DNA of 64,000 nucleotides from Acidobacteriota bacterium. Its GTDB lineage: Bacteria; Acidobacteriota; Vicinamibacteria; Vicinamibacterales; UBA2999. The stretch lies in contig JAGNJW010000015.1 in the NCBI GenBank assembly GCA_018000455.1, positions 56,520 to 120,519 on the forward strand, written 5' to 3'. This document shows, one piece after another, positions 8,307-15,708 of this stretch. The position numbers were made by a program, and so were the translations under genes. Under the pieces are notes generated by a model that was not told where the DNA came from, searched no databases, and saw only the letters and a program-made list of their open reading frames with translations. Numbering within the stretch: position 1 is the stretch's first letter; every line of letters begins with the position of its first letter.

Positions 8307-8507
8307 CTAGCAGCTCACGCAGCGGTGGTTGTTCGTCGCGCCCAGGCTGTCGAGCGGCGCGGTCACCACGGGCGGAGCGCCGGGCGCGTTCGCACCCGGG
8401 GCCTGCGCATGCGACGCCATCGGGCGCGGCGGGTTACCGGCGGCGGACACGGCGGCGCCAGCAGCCAGCGTGGTCAGGGCGTACAGCGCGAAGTCCCGTA
8501 TGGGCAT
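8307..8507 (-). CDS. Small exported protein with C-terminal NNHRCVSC tail
   Basis: The 66-residue protein has a hydrophobic N-terminus (RDFALYALTTLAAGAAVSAAG) resembling an uncleaved or cleaved signal. A disordered Pro/Ala middle and the tail DSLGATNNHRCVSC follow. The last eight residues equal the C-terminus of the ankyrin protein ending at 24740, but the DNA differs (AGC versus TCC for Ser), so the tail looks conserved at the protein level. A GAGG lies seven bases before the ATG. The gene sits between the kinase-like gene and the FMN reductase on the same strand. Its role is unknown. The tail could be a metal, heme or thiol site. Confidence 0.7.
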   Translation of the reverse strand: MPIRDFALYALTTLAAGAAVSAAGNPPRPMASHAQAPGANAPGAPPVVTAPLDSLGATNNHRCVSC

Positions 8508-8610
8508 CAGGAAGCCTCGCAATAGTAGCAGCTTGCGGGCCCGCCGGGAGGGGGCGTGCGCAGCGGTTCTTGCAGACACAAACGGAGGCACACAGCGACA
8601 GCGCGGCCGT

Positions 8611-9438
8611 TCAGTAGAGGACGAGCGCTTCGCCACGCTGGGCGATCAGGCGGTCGAAATGTCCCACCAAGCGGTCGCGTCGTGCCAGCAGCGCCTTGAT
8701 CTCGTCGCCGTTGAGCGTGCCGTCCACCGCCTGATCGACGTGTTCGCGTGTCAGCCCCCGCAGCGCGTCAAGCAGCGCCCGGTCGCAGGTCGGCAGCTGC
8801 GACGCCGCGCGCAGGGACGTGTCGAGGCGGAAGGCGCGCGTGAAGTCGATCATGACGACGTGCCAGTCGCGCGTATAGAGGACGTTGCCTCGGTTGCGGT
8901 CGGTGTCGCGCACGAGCTCGGCGAACACGGCCATGCGCTGGCGCTGGCGGGTGAAGTCACGCGGGTTTGGCGGCTGCAGGTCTTTGAGCGCGCGCTCGCC
9001 TTCGTCCATCATCACGTCGTCGACCCACCACGAGAGCGCGCCCTGCACGCGGTCGACCGTGCGCTCCACGGTCGGCGGCATCATGTGCGCCAGGCCCACG
9101 TGCGACGCCAGCCGCCAGGCCGCGATGTTGTAACGATAGTGATCGACGAACCTGAGCTCGCCGGCCCGCTTGCGGCCGTCGAAGGCGGGTTCCACGGCAA
9201 CGCTTTGGAACGCGGCGTCGTGCGTCAGGAGGCCGTCCGAGAGCACCACGCGCAGGACGCCGGTGGTGCCCTGGCCAATCGGGCTCGACGAAACGATGCG
9301 CGCCGACGCCAGAAACGCCAGTTGCTCGTCGTGCGAGAGCGCTGCGGCCGGCCCGGGCGCCGCGGTCTGCGCGGTCGCACCTGGCGAGGTCAGCCCGGTG
9401 ACGAAAAGGACGAGAACGGCAATGGCTCGGGACGGCAT
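8611..9438 (-). CDS. Secreted atypical-kinase-like protein (PI3/4K or FAM20-type fold)
   Basis: The 275-residue protein has a signal peptide (~1-24). A glycine-containing loop (SPIGQGTTGV) comes next. A helix resembling the E-x-A-x-W-x-L region precedes the segment GLAHMMPPTV. The catalytic-loop-like motif is DTDRNRGN (178-185), followed by VMIDFTRAF with Asp198 in the DFG-equivalent position. This order matches PI3/4-kinase-like and FAM20/CotH-like atypical kinases, where D-x-x-R-x-x-N and a downstream Asp bind ATP and metal. The enzyme would act outside the cytoplasm. Kinase activity is inference. It lies 32 bp downstream of dsbD. Confidence 0.7.
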   Translation of the reverse strand: MPSRAIAVLVLFVTGLTSPGATAQTAAPGPAAALSHDEQLAFLASARIVSSSPIGQGTTGVLRVVLSDGLLTHDAAFQSVAVEPAFDGRKRAGELRFVDHYRYNIAAWRLASHVGLAHMMPPTVERTVDRVQGALSWWVDDVMMDEGERALKDLQPPNPRDFTRQRQRMAVFAELVRDTDRNRGNVLYTRDWHVVMIDFTRAFRLDTSLRAASQLPTCDRALLDALRGLTREHVDQAVDGTLNGDEIKALLARRDRLVGHFDRLIAQRGEALVLY

Positions 9439-9470
9439 CCGCCCTCCGTACGCCGGACGGGCCCGGGGGC

Positions 9471-11240
9471 TTAGTTGACCGACGGCTTCGACGTCGGCCG
9501 GATGATCGCATAGGCCGGCAGTCCCACGGCCTTGAAGCGCTTCATCAGGTCCACTGACGGCGGCTCGTCGGGTTGCTCGGCCTGCACCTTGATCTTGACG
9601 TAGCCCTCGAGGGCGGCCTTCACCTCGGAGTCGGCGAGCGTGGTCTTGTCCATCGTGAGGCAGTTCTTGCACCACGTCGCCCACATGTCGATGAGCACCG
9701 GCTTTCCTTCGCGCTCGGCCACCGCCAGTCCCTCGGCAAGCGACGAGTGCCAGCCGGCCTTCAGCTTCTCTTCGACGCTCGACGAGACCTCGGCCGCGTC
9801 CACCCACTGATTGGCGAACAACCCGTAGGCCAGATAGCCGTAGTAGACCGCCGTGCCCAGGATCAGCACGCCGAAGGCCTGCTTCACGCGCACCATCCAC
9901 GGTCCGGGCTTGGGCAGCGACGCCAGGCCGGCGCCGGCGATCGGCCAGGGGATCGCCATGCCGATGCCGAGGAAAAACGGCAGGGCCAGGGCGGCGCTGG
10001 TGCCGGTCGCGTAGAGGTTGCTGGCAAAGAGCACCACCTGGATGACCACCGGCGCCACGCACGCCCCGGCCAGCAGCGCCGCCACCGTGCCCATCGTGAA
10101 GGCCAGCCCGAAGCTGCCGCGCGCGCTGCCCGATCCGACGGTGCCGGCAAAGCGCGAGAAGTCGATCTCGAAGACATCGAACATCGCGAGCGCGAGCCCG
10201 ATGAACAGCACCGCAATACCGAGGTTGAACCAGGGTGAGGCGTTAATGGTGCCGAAGGTGCTGGCGGTGAGCACGACGATGAGCCCCAGCACGCCGTAGA
10301 CGAAGGCCATCGCCCCGCCGTAGGTGAGCCCGAGCAGGAAGCCGCGCTGGCGCGACCCGGCCTGCGCGCCAGCGCCGATGATCGCGAGATTGATCGGGAT
10401 CATGGGCAGCACGCACGGAGTGAGGTTGAGGGCGAGCCCGCCGATGAGCACGAGCAGCAGGATGGCCAGTGGGCCGCGACCCTCGAAGAGGCCCGTCTCG
10501 ACGATACCGGCCTCGGCGTTCGAGACGAAGGTCTTGAAGTCCGAGACGCCGAGGTAGCCACCGGTCGTGGCCACGACCGTAAAGGCATCGAGCTGAGCCA
10601 GGCCGTCGCCGGTGGCGGCGGCCGCGGCCGGCGGCGGCACGGCAAACACCGGCGCTGCCACCGCCGGCGTCTCGCCACTGCCGAAGGCGATCGCACCGAG
10701 CACGTCCTGGTGCACGGCGGTCACCGCCGCACCCGCCGCCACGACCTCGACCACCCATTCGCCCTTCTTGGACGTAGGGGCGAAGCACACCCTGTCGTCG
10801 CATGCCTGGTAGCGCAGTTCGAACGGCACGACGTGCGAACCGGGCGCCAGATCCGCAGCAAGGGCAAACTGCACCCCGATCGTGAACTCGCGCTCGAACA
10901 CGAGCAGGGGCTCCGGCAGGCCCTCCTGCGGGAAGTCCACCGCCTTCGGGAACACCACCTCGACGCCCGTGATTCCGGTGGGCGGTTCGAGGATGAGTTC
11001 GGTCGGGATGAGCGCGGGATCGCGCGGCTTGTTCGACTGGACGTGGAGACCCTCGGGCAGCGTCACCTGCAGTGCGGCCTTGATCGAGGTGCCGGCGCGC
11101 AGCCGGTCGCTCTCGGCGATCGGCACGATCTCGACCGGGATGCGCCTGAGCTGGGCCGACGCGGGCAGCACGCTGGCGACGAGGACCAGGGCCGTGAACC
11201 ACAGGCGGAAGGCGGAGGGGGGCGCAGTCAATCGTGGCAT
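9471..11240 (-). CDS. dsbD: Thiol:disulfide interchange protein DsbD
   Basis: The 589-residue protein carries electrons from cytoplasmic thioredoxin to periplasmic thiol acceptors. After a signal peptide it has an N-terminal alpha domain with the Cys pair in YQACDDRVCFAP. Eight or so membrane spans follow with the two conserved cysteines in LTPCVLPMIP and GACVAPVVI. A C-terminal thioredoxin-like domain carries WATWCKNC. All six redox cysteines are present, so it should be functional. The ATG at 11240 precedes a normal signal peptide. A TACTAT hexamer lies ten bases upstream. It heads a leftward gene run that includes a Cys-tailed small protein. Confidence 0.95.
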   Translation of the reverse strand: MPRLTAPPSAFRLWFTALVLVASVLPASAQLRRIPVEIVPIAESDRLRAGTSIKAALQVTLPEGLHVQSNKPRDPALIPTELILEPPTGITGVEVVFPKAVDFPQEGLPEPLLVFEREFTIGVQFALAADLAPGSHVVPFELRYQACDDRVCFAPTSKKGEWVVEVVAAGAAVTAVHQDVLGAIAFGSGETPAVAAPVFAVPPPAAAAATGDGLAQLDAFTVVATTGGYLGVSDFKTFVSNAEAGIVETGLFEGRGPLAILLLVLIGGLALNLTPCVLPMIPINLAIIGAGAQAGSRQRGFLLGLTYGGAMAFVYGVLGLIVVLTASTFGTINASPWFNLGIAVLFIGLALAMFDVFEIDFSRFAGTVGSGSARGSFGLAFTMGTVAALLAGACVAPVVIQVVLFASNLYATGTSAALALPFFLGIGMAIPWPIAGAGLASLPKPGPWMVRVKQAFGVLILGTAVYYGYLAYGLFANQWVDAAEVSSSVEEKLKAGWHSSLAEGLAVAEREGKPVLIDMWATWCKNCLTMDKTTLADSEVKAALEGYVKIKVQAEQPDEPPSVDLMKRFKAVGLPAYAIIRPTSKPSVN

Positions 11241-11571
11241 TACGTTCTCGATAGTATCCCGCCGGGGAAACCCGGCAACCTGGCCCTTCGACGTCGCGCT
11301 GTCCACGGCGGTTTCAGGCGGGGCACGCCACGTCGACAAATCGCCTACCAGCCTGGCGGCAGTTCGGGCACCGCCGCACGCACGATCTCGCCCAGCGTCA
11401 GGCGCAGATTCGGGCGTCAGATGCGGTAGCGCGCGAATCGCCGCATGATCGGCCGGTGGCGACAATTCGTACTCGGGAGGGCGCGTGGGCGCACATGAGC
11501 ACCTGGTTGGCGTGCGTGCCATCGACGGCAATCACGGACCAGGTGGCGCGCAGCGCGCCGGCGCCGGCGGC
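11241..11571. other. Intergenic region between divergent dsbD and moaD-like gene
   Basis: About 330 bases without a supported gene. Short open frames here lack ribosome-binding sites and family features. It should contain the divergent promoters. Confidence 0.6.
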
Positions 11572-11580
11572 TGCTACACT
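11572..11580 (+). promoter_or_regulatory. Extended -10 element for a probably leaderless moaD-like mRNA
   Basis: TGC-TACACT ends eight bases before the GTG start at 11589, so a transcript starting about seven bases downstream would begin at or next to the start codon. No Shine-Dalgarno sequence is present. Confidence 0.45.
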
Positions 11581-11588
11581 TCCGCACC

Positions 11589-11885
11589 GTGCCGCTCGTG
11601 GCCTTCACACCCCAGCTTCAGCGCTTTCTCGACGCGCCGCCGGCCATGGTGGGCGGCACGACCGTGGGCGAGGCGCTCGACCGTGTCTTCGTCGCGAATC
11701 CGCGGCTGCGTGGCTACCTGCTCGACGAGCATGGCCGCGTGCGCCGGCACGTGACGGTGTTCGTCGGAGACCGGCCGCTCGTCGATCGGGTGACGCTCAC
11801 CGATGAGGTCGGACCCGACAGCGAGATCTTCGTGCTCCAGGCGCTCTCGGGTGGCGCGGCGACGCCTACGAAGGGAAACGCGTGA
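11589..11885 (+). CDS. MoaD/ThiS-family ubiquitin-like protein with C-terminal extension
   Basis: The 98-residue beta-grasp protein has family features such as VGEALDRVFVANPRLRGYL, EHGRVRRHVTVFVG and DSEIFVLQALSGG. MoaD/ThiS proteins donate sulfur as a C-terminal thiocarboxylate on Gly-Gly. Here Gly-Gly is followed by nine more residues (AATPTKGNA), so processing would be required or the protein is not a sulfur carrier. The stop overlaps the ATG of the next gene (TGATG), so the two are coupled. This MoaD-like/BNR pairing suggests a shared but undefined role. Confidence 0.85.
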   Translation: MPLVAFTPQLQRFLDAPPAMVGGTTVGEALDRVFVANPRLRGYLLDEHGRVRRHVTVFVGDRPLVDRVTLTDEVGPDSEIFVLQALSGGAATPTKGNA

Positions 11886-13003
11886 TGACCCAACCGCTGT
11901 GGATTGCCACCCGCAAGGGCCTGTTCCAACTTCACGCCGGCGACGGCTGGCGCGTGGGCGCCCCCTCGTTCCTCGGCGATCCTGTCTCGATGGTGCTCGA
12001 CGACCGACGCGACGGCGCCGTCTACGCCGCGCTCAACCTCGGGCACTTCGGCTGCAAGCTGCACCGTTCCGAGGATCGTGGCGCGACGTGGACCGAGCTG
12101 GCGGTGCCGTCGTATGCCGGACTGCCGGCGACGACCCGCCCGCCGAGCAGTGACGGCGCGCCGAGCGCGACCGAACCGCCCACGCTCAAGATGGTGTGGG
12201 CGCTCGAAGCGGGCGGCGCCGATCAGCCGGGGCGGCTGTGGGCGGGCACGTTGCCGGGCGGCCTCTTCCGCTCGGACGATCGCGGCGCGTCGTGGACCAT
12301 CGTCGACAGCCTGTGGGACGTGCCGGCGCGCCGCAAGTGGTTCGGCGGCGGCTACGACTGGCCGGGCATCCACTCGGTGCTCGTCGATCCGCGTGACTCG
12401 CGGCGGCTGCTCGCGGGCGTGTCGTGCGGCGGCGCGTGGGCCAGCGACGACGACGGCGGCAGTTGGACGTGTCGTGCCACCGGCATGCGGGCCGACTACA
12501 TGCCGCCGGAGCTGTCGGGGGATCCCGAGATCCAGGATCCACACCGCATCGTCGCCTGCGCCACCGCGCCCGAGGTCCTGTGGACGCAACACCACTGCGG
12601 CATCTTCAAGTCGCGCGACGGCGGCCGACAGTGGCACGCCGTCGACGCCGCCCGCCCATCGGGTTTCGGTTTCGCGGTGGCCGTGCATCCCCGCGATCCA
12701 GACACCGCCTGGTTCGCTCCGGCCGTGAAGGACGAACGGCGGGTGCCGGTGGATGCGCGCTTCGTCGTGTCGCGCACGCGCGACGGCGGACAGACCTTCG
12801 ACGTACTCGACCGTGGCCTGCCGGCGCCGTCCTACGATCTCGTCTATCGCCATGCGCTCGACGTCGATGCCACCGGCAACGTGCTGGCGATGGGATCGAC
12901 CTCTGGCAGCCTGTGGGTCTCGACCGACGGCGGCGACTCGTGGACCACCGTGTCGACGCATCTGCCGCCCATCTACGCCGTGCGCTTCGGACGCCAGGAC
13001 TGA
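11885..13003 (+). CDS. BNR/VPS10-type beta-propeller repeat protein
   Basis: The 372-residue protein has repeated Asp-box (BNR) signatures, each S-x-D-x-G-x-x-W: SEDRGATW, SDDRGASW, SDDDGGSW, SRDGGRQW, TRDGGQTF and STDGGDSW. These form a beta-propeller like the sialidase/photosystem-stability-factor group. No sialidase catalytic residues or signal peptide are evident, so a glycosidase role should not be assumed. The start ATG overlaps the stop of the moaD-like gene. A CPXCG protein and a pseudouridine synthase follow on the same strand. Confidence 0.85.
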   Translation: MTQPLWIATRKGLFQLHAGDGWRVGAPSFLGDPVSMVLDDRRDGAVYAALNLGHFGCKLHRSEDRGATWTELAVPSYAGLPATTRPPSSDGAPSATEPPTLKMVWALEAGGADQPGRLWAGTLPGGLFRSDDRGASWTIVDSLWDVPARRKWFGGGYDWPGIHSVLVDPRDSRRLLAGVSCGGAWASDDDGGSWTCRATGMRADYMPPELSGDPEIQDPHRIVACATAPEVLWTQHHCGIFKSRDGGRQWHAVDAARPSGFGFAVAVHPRDPDTAWFAPAVKDERRVPVDARFVVSRTRDGGQTFDVLDRGLPAPSYDLVYRHALDVDATGNVLAMGSTSGSLWVSTDGGDSWTTVSTHLPPIYAVRFGRQD

Positions 13004-13018
13004 AGCACGGGTCGCGCC

Positions 13019-13207
13019 ATGGCTGCCACGGAGTTCACGATCACCTGCCCGTACTGCGGCGAAGAGGTCGAGATCTACGTCGAGCCCGACACGCACGGCG
13101 TGCTGGTGCAGGACTGCGAGGTGTGCTGCAACCCGTGGCAGCTGCGCGTCGTCAGTGACGGCGACGACCGCTACGTGGACGTGAGCCGCGCCGACGGCTC
13201 AGAGTAG
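13019..13207 (+). CDS. CPXCG motif-containing cysteine-rich protein
   Basis: The 62-residue protein has CPYCGEE at the N-terminus and DCEVCCNPW later, giving two CxxC-type knuckles that probably bind one zinc ion. It matches the short CPXCG family, whose function is unknown. It lies 15 bases after the BNR gene and 11 before the pseudouridine synthase, so it is probably part of one operon. Confidence 0.9.
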   Translation: MAATEFTITCPYCGEEVEIYVEPDTHGVLVQDCEVCCNPWQLRVVSDGDDRYVDVSRADGSE

Positions 13208-13218
13208 CGCGGCGGCCG

Positions 13219-14124
13219 ATGACCTTGAACCGCGGCTTCACCTACCACGCGCACGTCGCAAGCACGGCTCGGGGCCAGACGCTGGCCGCCTGGCTGAGCG
13301 CCACCTACACGCACTCCCCGATTGCGGAGTGGGCAAAGCGGCTCGCGCGAGCGGAGGTGGCGCTCGACGGCCGTGTGGCCACGGGCGACGAAACACTGCG
13401 CGCCGGCCAAAACGTCGCATGGATGCGGCCACCGTGGCACGAAGCGGAGGTGCCGCTGACCTTCGAACTCGTGCACGAAGACGCGCACGTCGTCGCGGTG
13501 GCAAAGCCGAGTGGTCTGCCGACGATGCCGGCGGGAGGATTCCTCGACCACACGCTGCTCGCGCTCGTGCGGGCACGCTTCGGCACCGTCCATCCGGCAC
13601 ATCGCCTCGGACGCTTCACCTCGGGCCTGGTGCTCTTCGCGCGCACGCGTCCGGCGGCGGCCACCCTCGCCGCCGCCTGGCGCAGCCACGAGGTGACCAA
13701 GGACTACCGCGCGCTCGTCGTGGGCGACCCCGACTGGACGAGGCGCGACATCACGACGCCGATCGGGCCGGTGCCGCACGGCGTGGTCGGGTCGGTGCAC
13801 GCCGCGAGCCCGACGGGTCGCGCGGCGCACACGGTTGCCGGCGTGCGCGAACGACGCGGTGACGTGACGCTGTGCGATGTCCGCATCACGACGGGCCGCC
13901 CACACCAGATCCGCATTCATCTGGCGTCGGTGGGCTATCCACTGGCAGGCGATCCGCTCTACGCGCCGGGCGGGCAGCCGTTCGCCGGCACGCGCGCGCT
14001 GCCGGGCGACGGCGGCTACCTGCTCCACGCCCACCGGCTGCGCCTGGCGCATCCCGACGCGTCGGGCACGCTGGCGCTCGAAGCCGAGCCGCCGCCCCCT
14101 CTTCGCGACGCCGCCACCGGTTGA
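13219..14124 (+). CDS. RluA-family pseudouridine synthase with altered catalytic motif
   Basis: The 301-residue protein has an N-terminal S4-like RNA-binding region (~17-65) and an RluA-type catalytic domain. Family motifs are VVAVAKPSGLPTMPAGG, HEVTKDYRALV and TGRPHQIRIHLASVGYPLAGDPLY. The active-site motif, normally HRLDRxTSG, reads HRLGRFTSG, so the catalytic Asp is Gly at position 131. Some RluA-like subgroups share this change, so the protein may use another residue or only bind RNA. The domain context is otherwise complete. Confidence 0.88.
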   Translation: MTLNRGFTYHAHVASTARGQTLAAWLSATYTHSPIAEWAKRLARAEVALDGRVATGDETLRAGQNVAWMRPPWHEAEVPLTFELVHEDAHVVAVAKPSGLPTMPAGGFLDHTLLALVRARFGTVHPAHRLGRFTSGLVLFARTRPAAATLAAAWRSHEVTKDYRALVVGDPDWTRRDITTPIGPVPHGVVGSVHAASPTGRAAHTVAGVRERRGDVTLCDVRITTGRPHQIRIHLASVGYPLAGDPLYAPGGQPFAGTRALPGDGGYLLHAHRLRLAHPDASGTLALEAEPPPPLRDAATG

Positions 14125-14161
14125 TGTGCCGCCTCCGGTCGGTCAGTGCCGATACCGGTCG

Positions 14162-14581
14162 CTAGTCGTCGGCGCCGCCGCGGCCACGACCGCCCTTCAC
14201 CTGGGCGCGGCGCTTCTTGTCGACCAGGCGCCGTTCCTTCGCGGCCCGGCCGGGACGTGTCGGGCGACGGCGCTTCGGGCGCACCGCCGCCTGCTGCACG
14301 AGGGCTGCGAGGCGCGCCCGGGCCACCTCGCGGTTCTGCGCCTGCGTGCGGTGCTCACGGCTATCGATGACGAGCACGCCCTCCCCCGTCATGCGGCTTC
14401 CGGCCAAGGCAACGAGGCGGGCCTTGACCTCCGCCGGCAGGGACGAGGCGGCGACATCGAAGCGCAGTTCGACCGCCGTCGACACCTTGTTGACGTTCTG
14501 ACCGCCTGGGCCCGAGGCGCGCACGAAACGCTCCTCGTACTCGTGCGGCAGGATGGCGAGCGTGTCGCTGATGCGGATCAT
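14162..14581 (-). CDS. arfB: Alternative ribosome-rescue factor ArfB (peptidyl-tRNA hydrolase)
   Basis: ArfB releases nascent chains from ribosomes stalled without a stop codon. The 139-residue protein has the catalytic GGQ at residues 26-28 (ASGPGGQNVNKVST), the RF-1-like fold and the long basic C-terminal tail (KRRRPTRPGRAAKERRLVDKK). That tail inserts into the empty mRNA channel. The ATG at 14581 is four bases after the stop of the upstream alkZ-like gene, so they form an operon. Size and motifs are canonical. Confidence 0.95.
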   Translation of the reverse strand: MIRISDTLAILPHEYEERFVRASGPGGQNVNKVSTAVELRFDVAASSLPAEVKARLVALAGSRMTGEGVLVIDSREHRTQAQNREVARARLAALVQQAAVRPKRRRPTRPGRAAKERRLVDKKRRAQVKGGRGRGGADD

Positions 14582-14585
14582 CGCC

Positions 14586-15674
14586 TCATCCGGAGACACC
14601 GAGGAAGGCCGCCATCGAAGCCAGCTCGGCTTCGAGCGCGCGGGCGAAGGCGCGGTCACGCGGCCGCTGTCCGCTGACGTAGCCCAGTTCGGCCGCCAGA
14701 CGTGAGTCGACGACCGACAGATTGCCCCAGCCGACGACGCGCTCGCGCCACAGCAGCGGCATCGCATAGTAGCCGAGCGTGCGCCTGGCGGCCGGCGTGT
14801 AGGCCTCGAAACGATATCGCCAGTCCCAGAACGCCTCGAACCGACGACGGTCCCAGACCACCGGATCGAATGGCGCCAGCAGCCGCACGCAATCGTCGGG
14901 CACCTCACCGCCGGGCGCCTCGTCGGCAGGCCAGTACCAGTCGAGGTCGGCGACACGGGCATGGGCGAGCCGCGCTTTGGCGCGCGACAGCGCGGCCCGG
15001 GTCTGGGTCTGCCACTGCGGCGTCGCCAGGCGCAGGCGTCCGACCAGCCAGGCGAATGTGGGCGCGGGCACCGGCGCGTAGAGCCGCACGATCGCGTCGA
15101 TGATGGCGTCCTGGCAGGCGCGTTGCGCGGCGGCACCCTCTACAGGGAGCGGCACCTCGCGCGCCGCGTAGCGTCGGATGCCGGCGTCACGGCCCGCCAC
15201 GCGCAACAGCCCGCGGTAGTGCAGGTGATCGAGCGCATGGGTCGTGGCGCTCGACGAGCCGCCCCAGTAGTTGGTGACCGCGCCGTGGGCGAAGTGCGCG
15301 TCGACGTCGCGCGGATGCACTTCGCCGCGCTGGCGCACGAACGCCAGCACGGTCGCGGCCATCTTCTTGCCGGGTCGCGGCCACGCCCCGAGCCGGGTGC
15401 GCGGATGCAGCCGCGCCTGGAGTGCGCGGTCGAGGAAGCCGTAGTTGACGAAGAAGTCCTCCTCGACGTCGAGGTGCCGGTAGGCCCGCTCGAGATCGCC
15501 GGCCCGGTACTCCGGCACGCGGTGGCGCAGCGTGAGGTCCTGGGCCCGCGCTGGTGCGCGGATGGGATCGGCCTGGACGAAGCCAAGCGCGGCCAGCGCT
15601 TCATCCAGCGGTCGCGGCGAGAAGACACTCCGCGCGACGGCATAGCGGCGAAGTCGCGTGAGTGTCACAGTCAT
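14586..15674 (-). CDS. AlkZ/YcaQ-family DNA glycosylase (winged-helix HTH_42)
   Basis: The 362-residue protein belongs to the YcaQ/AlkX family of bacterial glycosylases, which excise alkylated or cross-linked bases. The QxD catalytic motif is at Q34 and D36 (GFVQADPIRAPARAQ). The tandem winged-helix architecture continues to a C-terminal segment with LLAPFDPVVWDRRRFEAFW and GYYAMPLLW, both diagnostic. It is co-directional with arfB, four bases apart. Confidence 0.9.
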   Translation of the reverse strand: MTVTLTRLRRYAVARSVFSPRPLDEALAALGFVQADPIRAPARAQDLTLRHRVPEYRAGDLERAYRHLDVEEDFFVNYGFLDRALQARLHPRTRLGAWPRPGKKMAATVLAFVRQRGEVHPRDVDAHFAHGAVTNYWGGSSSATTHALDHLHYRGLLRVAGRDAGIRRYAAREVPLPVEGAAAQRACQDAIIDAIVRLYAPVPAPTFAWLVGRLRLATPQWQTQTRAALSRAKARLAHARVADLDWYWPADEAPGGEVPDDCVRLLAPFDPVVWDRRRFEAFWDWRYRFEAYTPAARRTLGYYAMPLLWRERVVGWGNLSVVDSRLAAELGYVSGQRPRDRAFARALEAELASMAAFLGVSG

Positions 15675-15708
15675 CGTCCGACCAAGCCCCTGAATGCCGC
15701 CCCGTCCT

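Noticed and set aside
8508..8636. Longer form of the 66-residue Cys-tailed protein
   Set aside because: The extra 43 residues are Arg/Ser/Cys-rich, overlap the end of the kinase-like gene and lack a ribosome-binding site.
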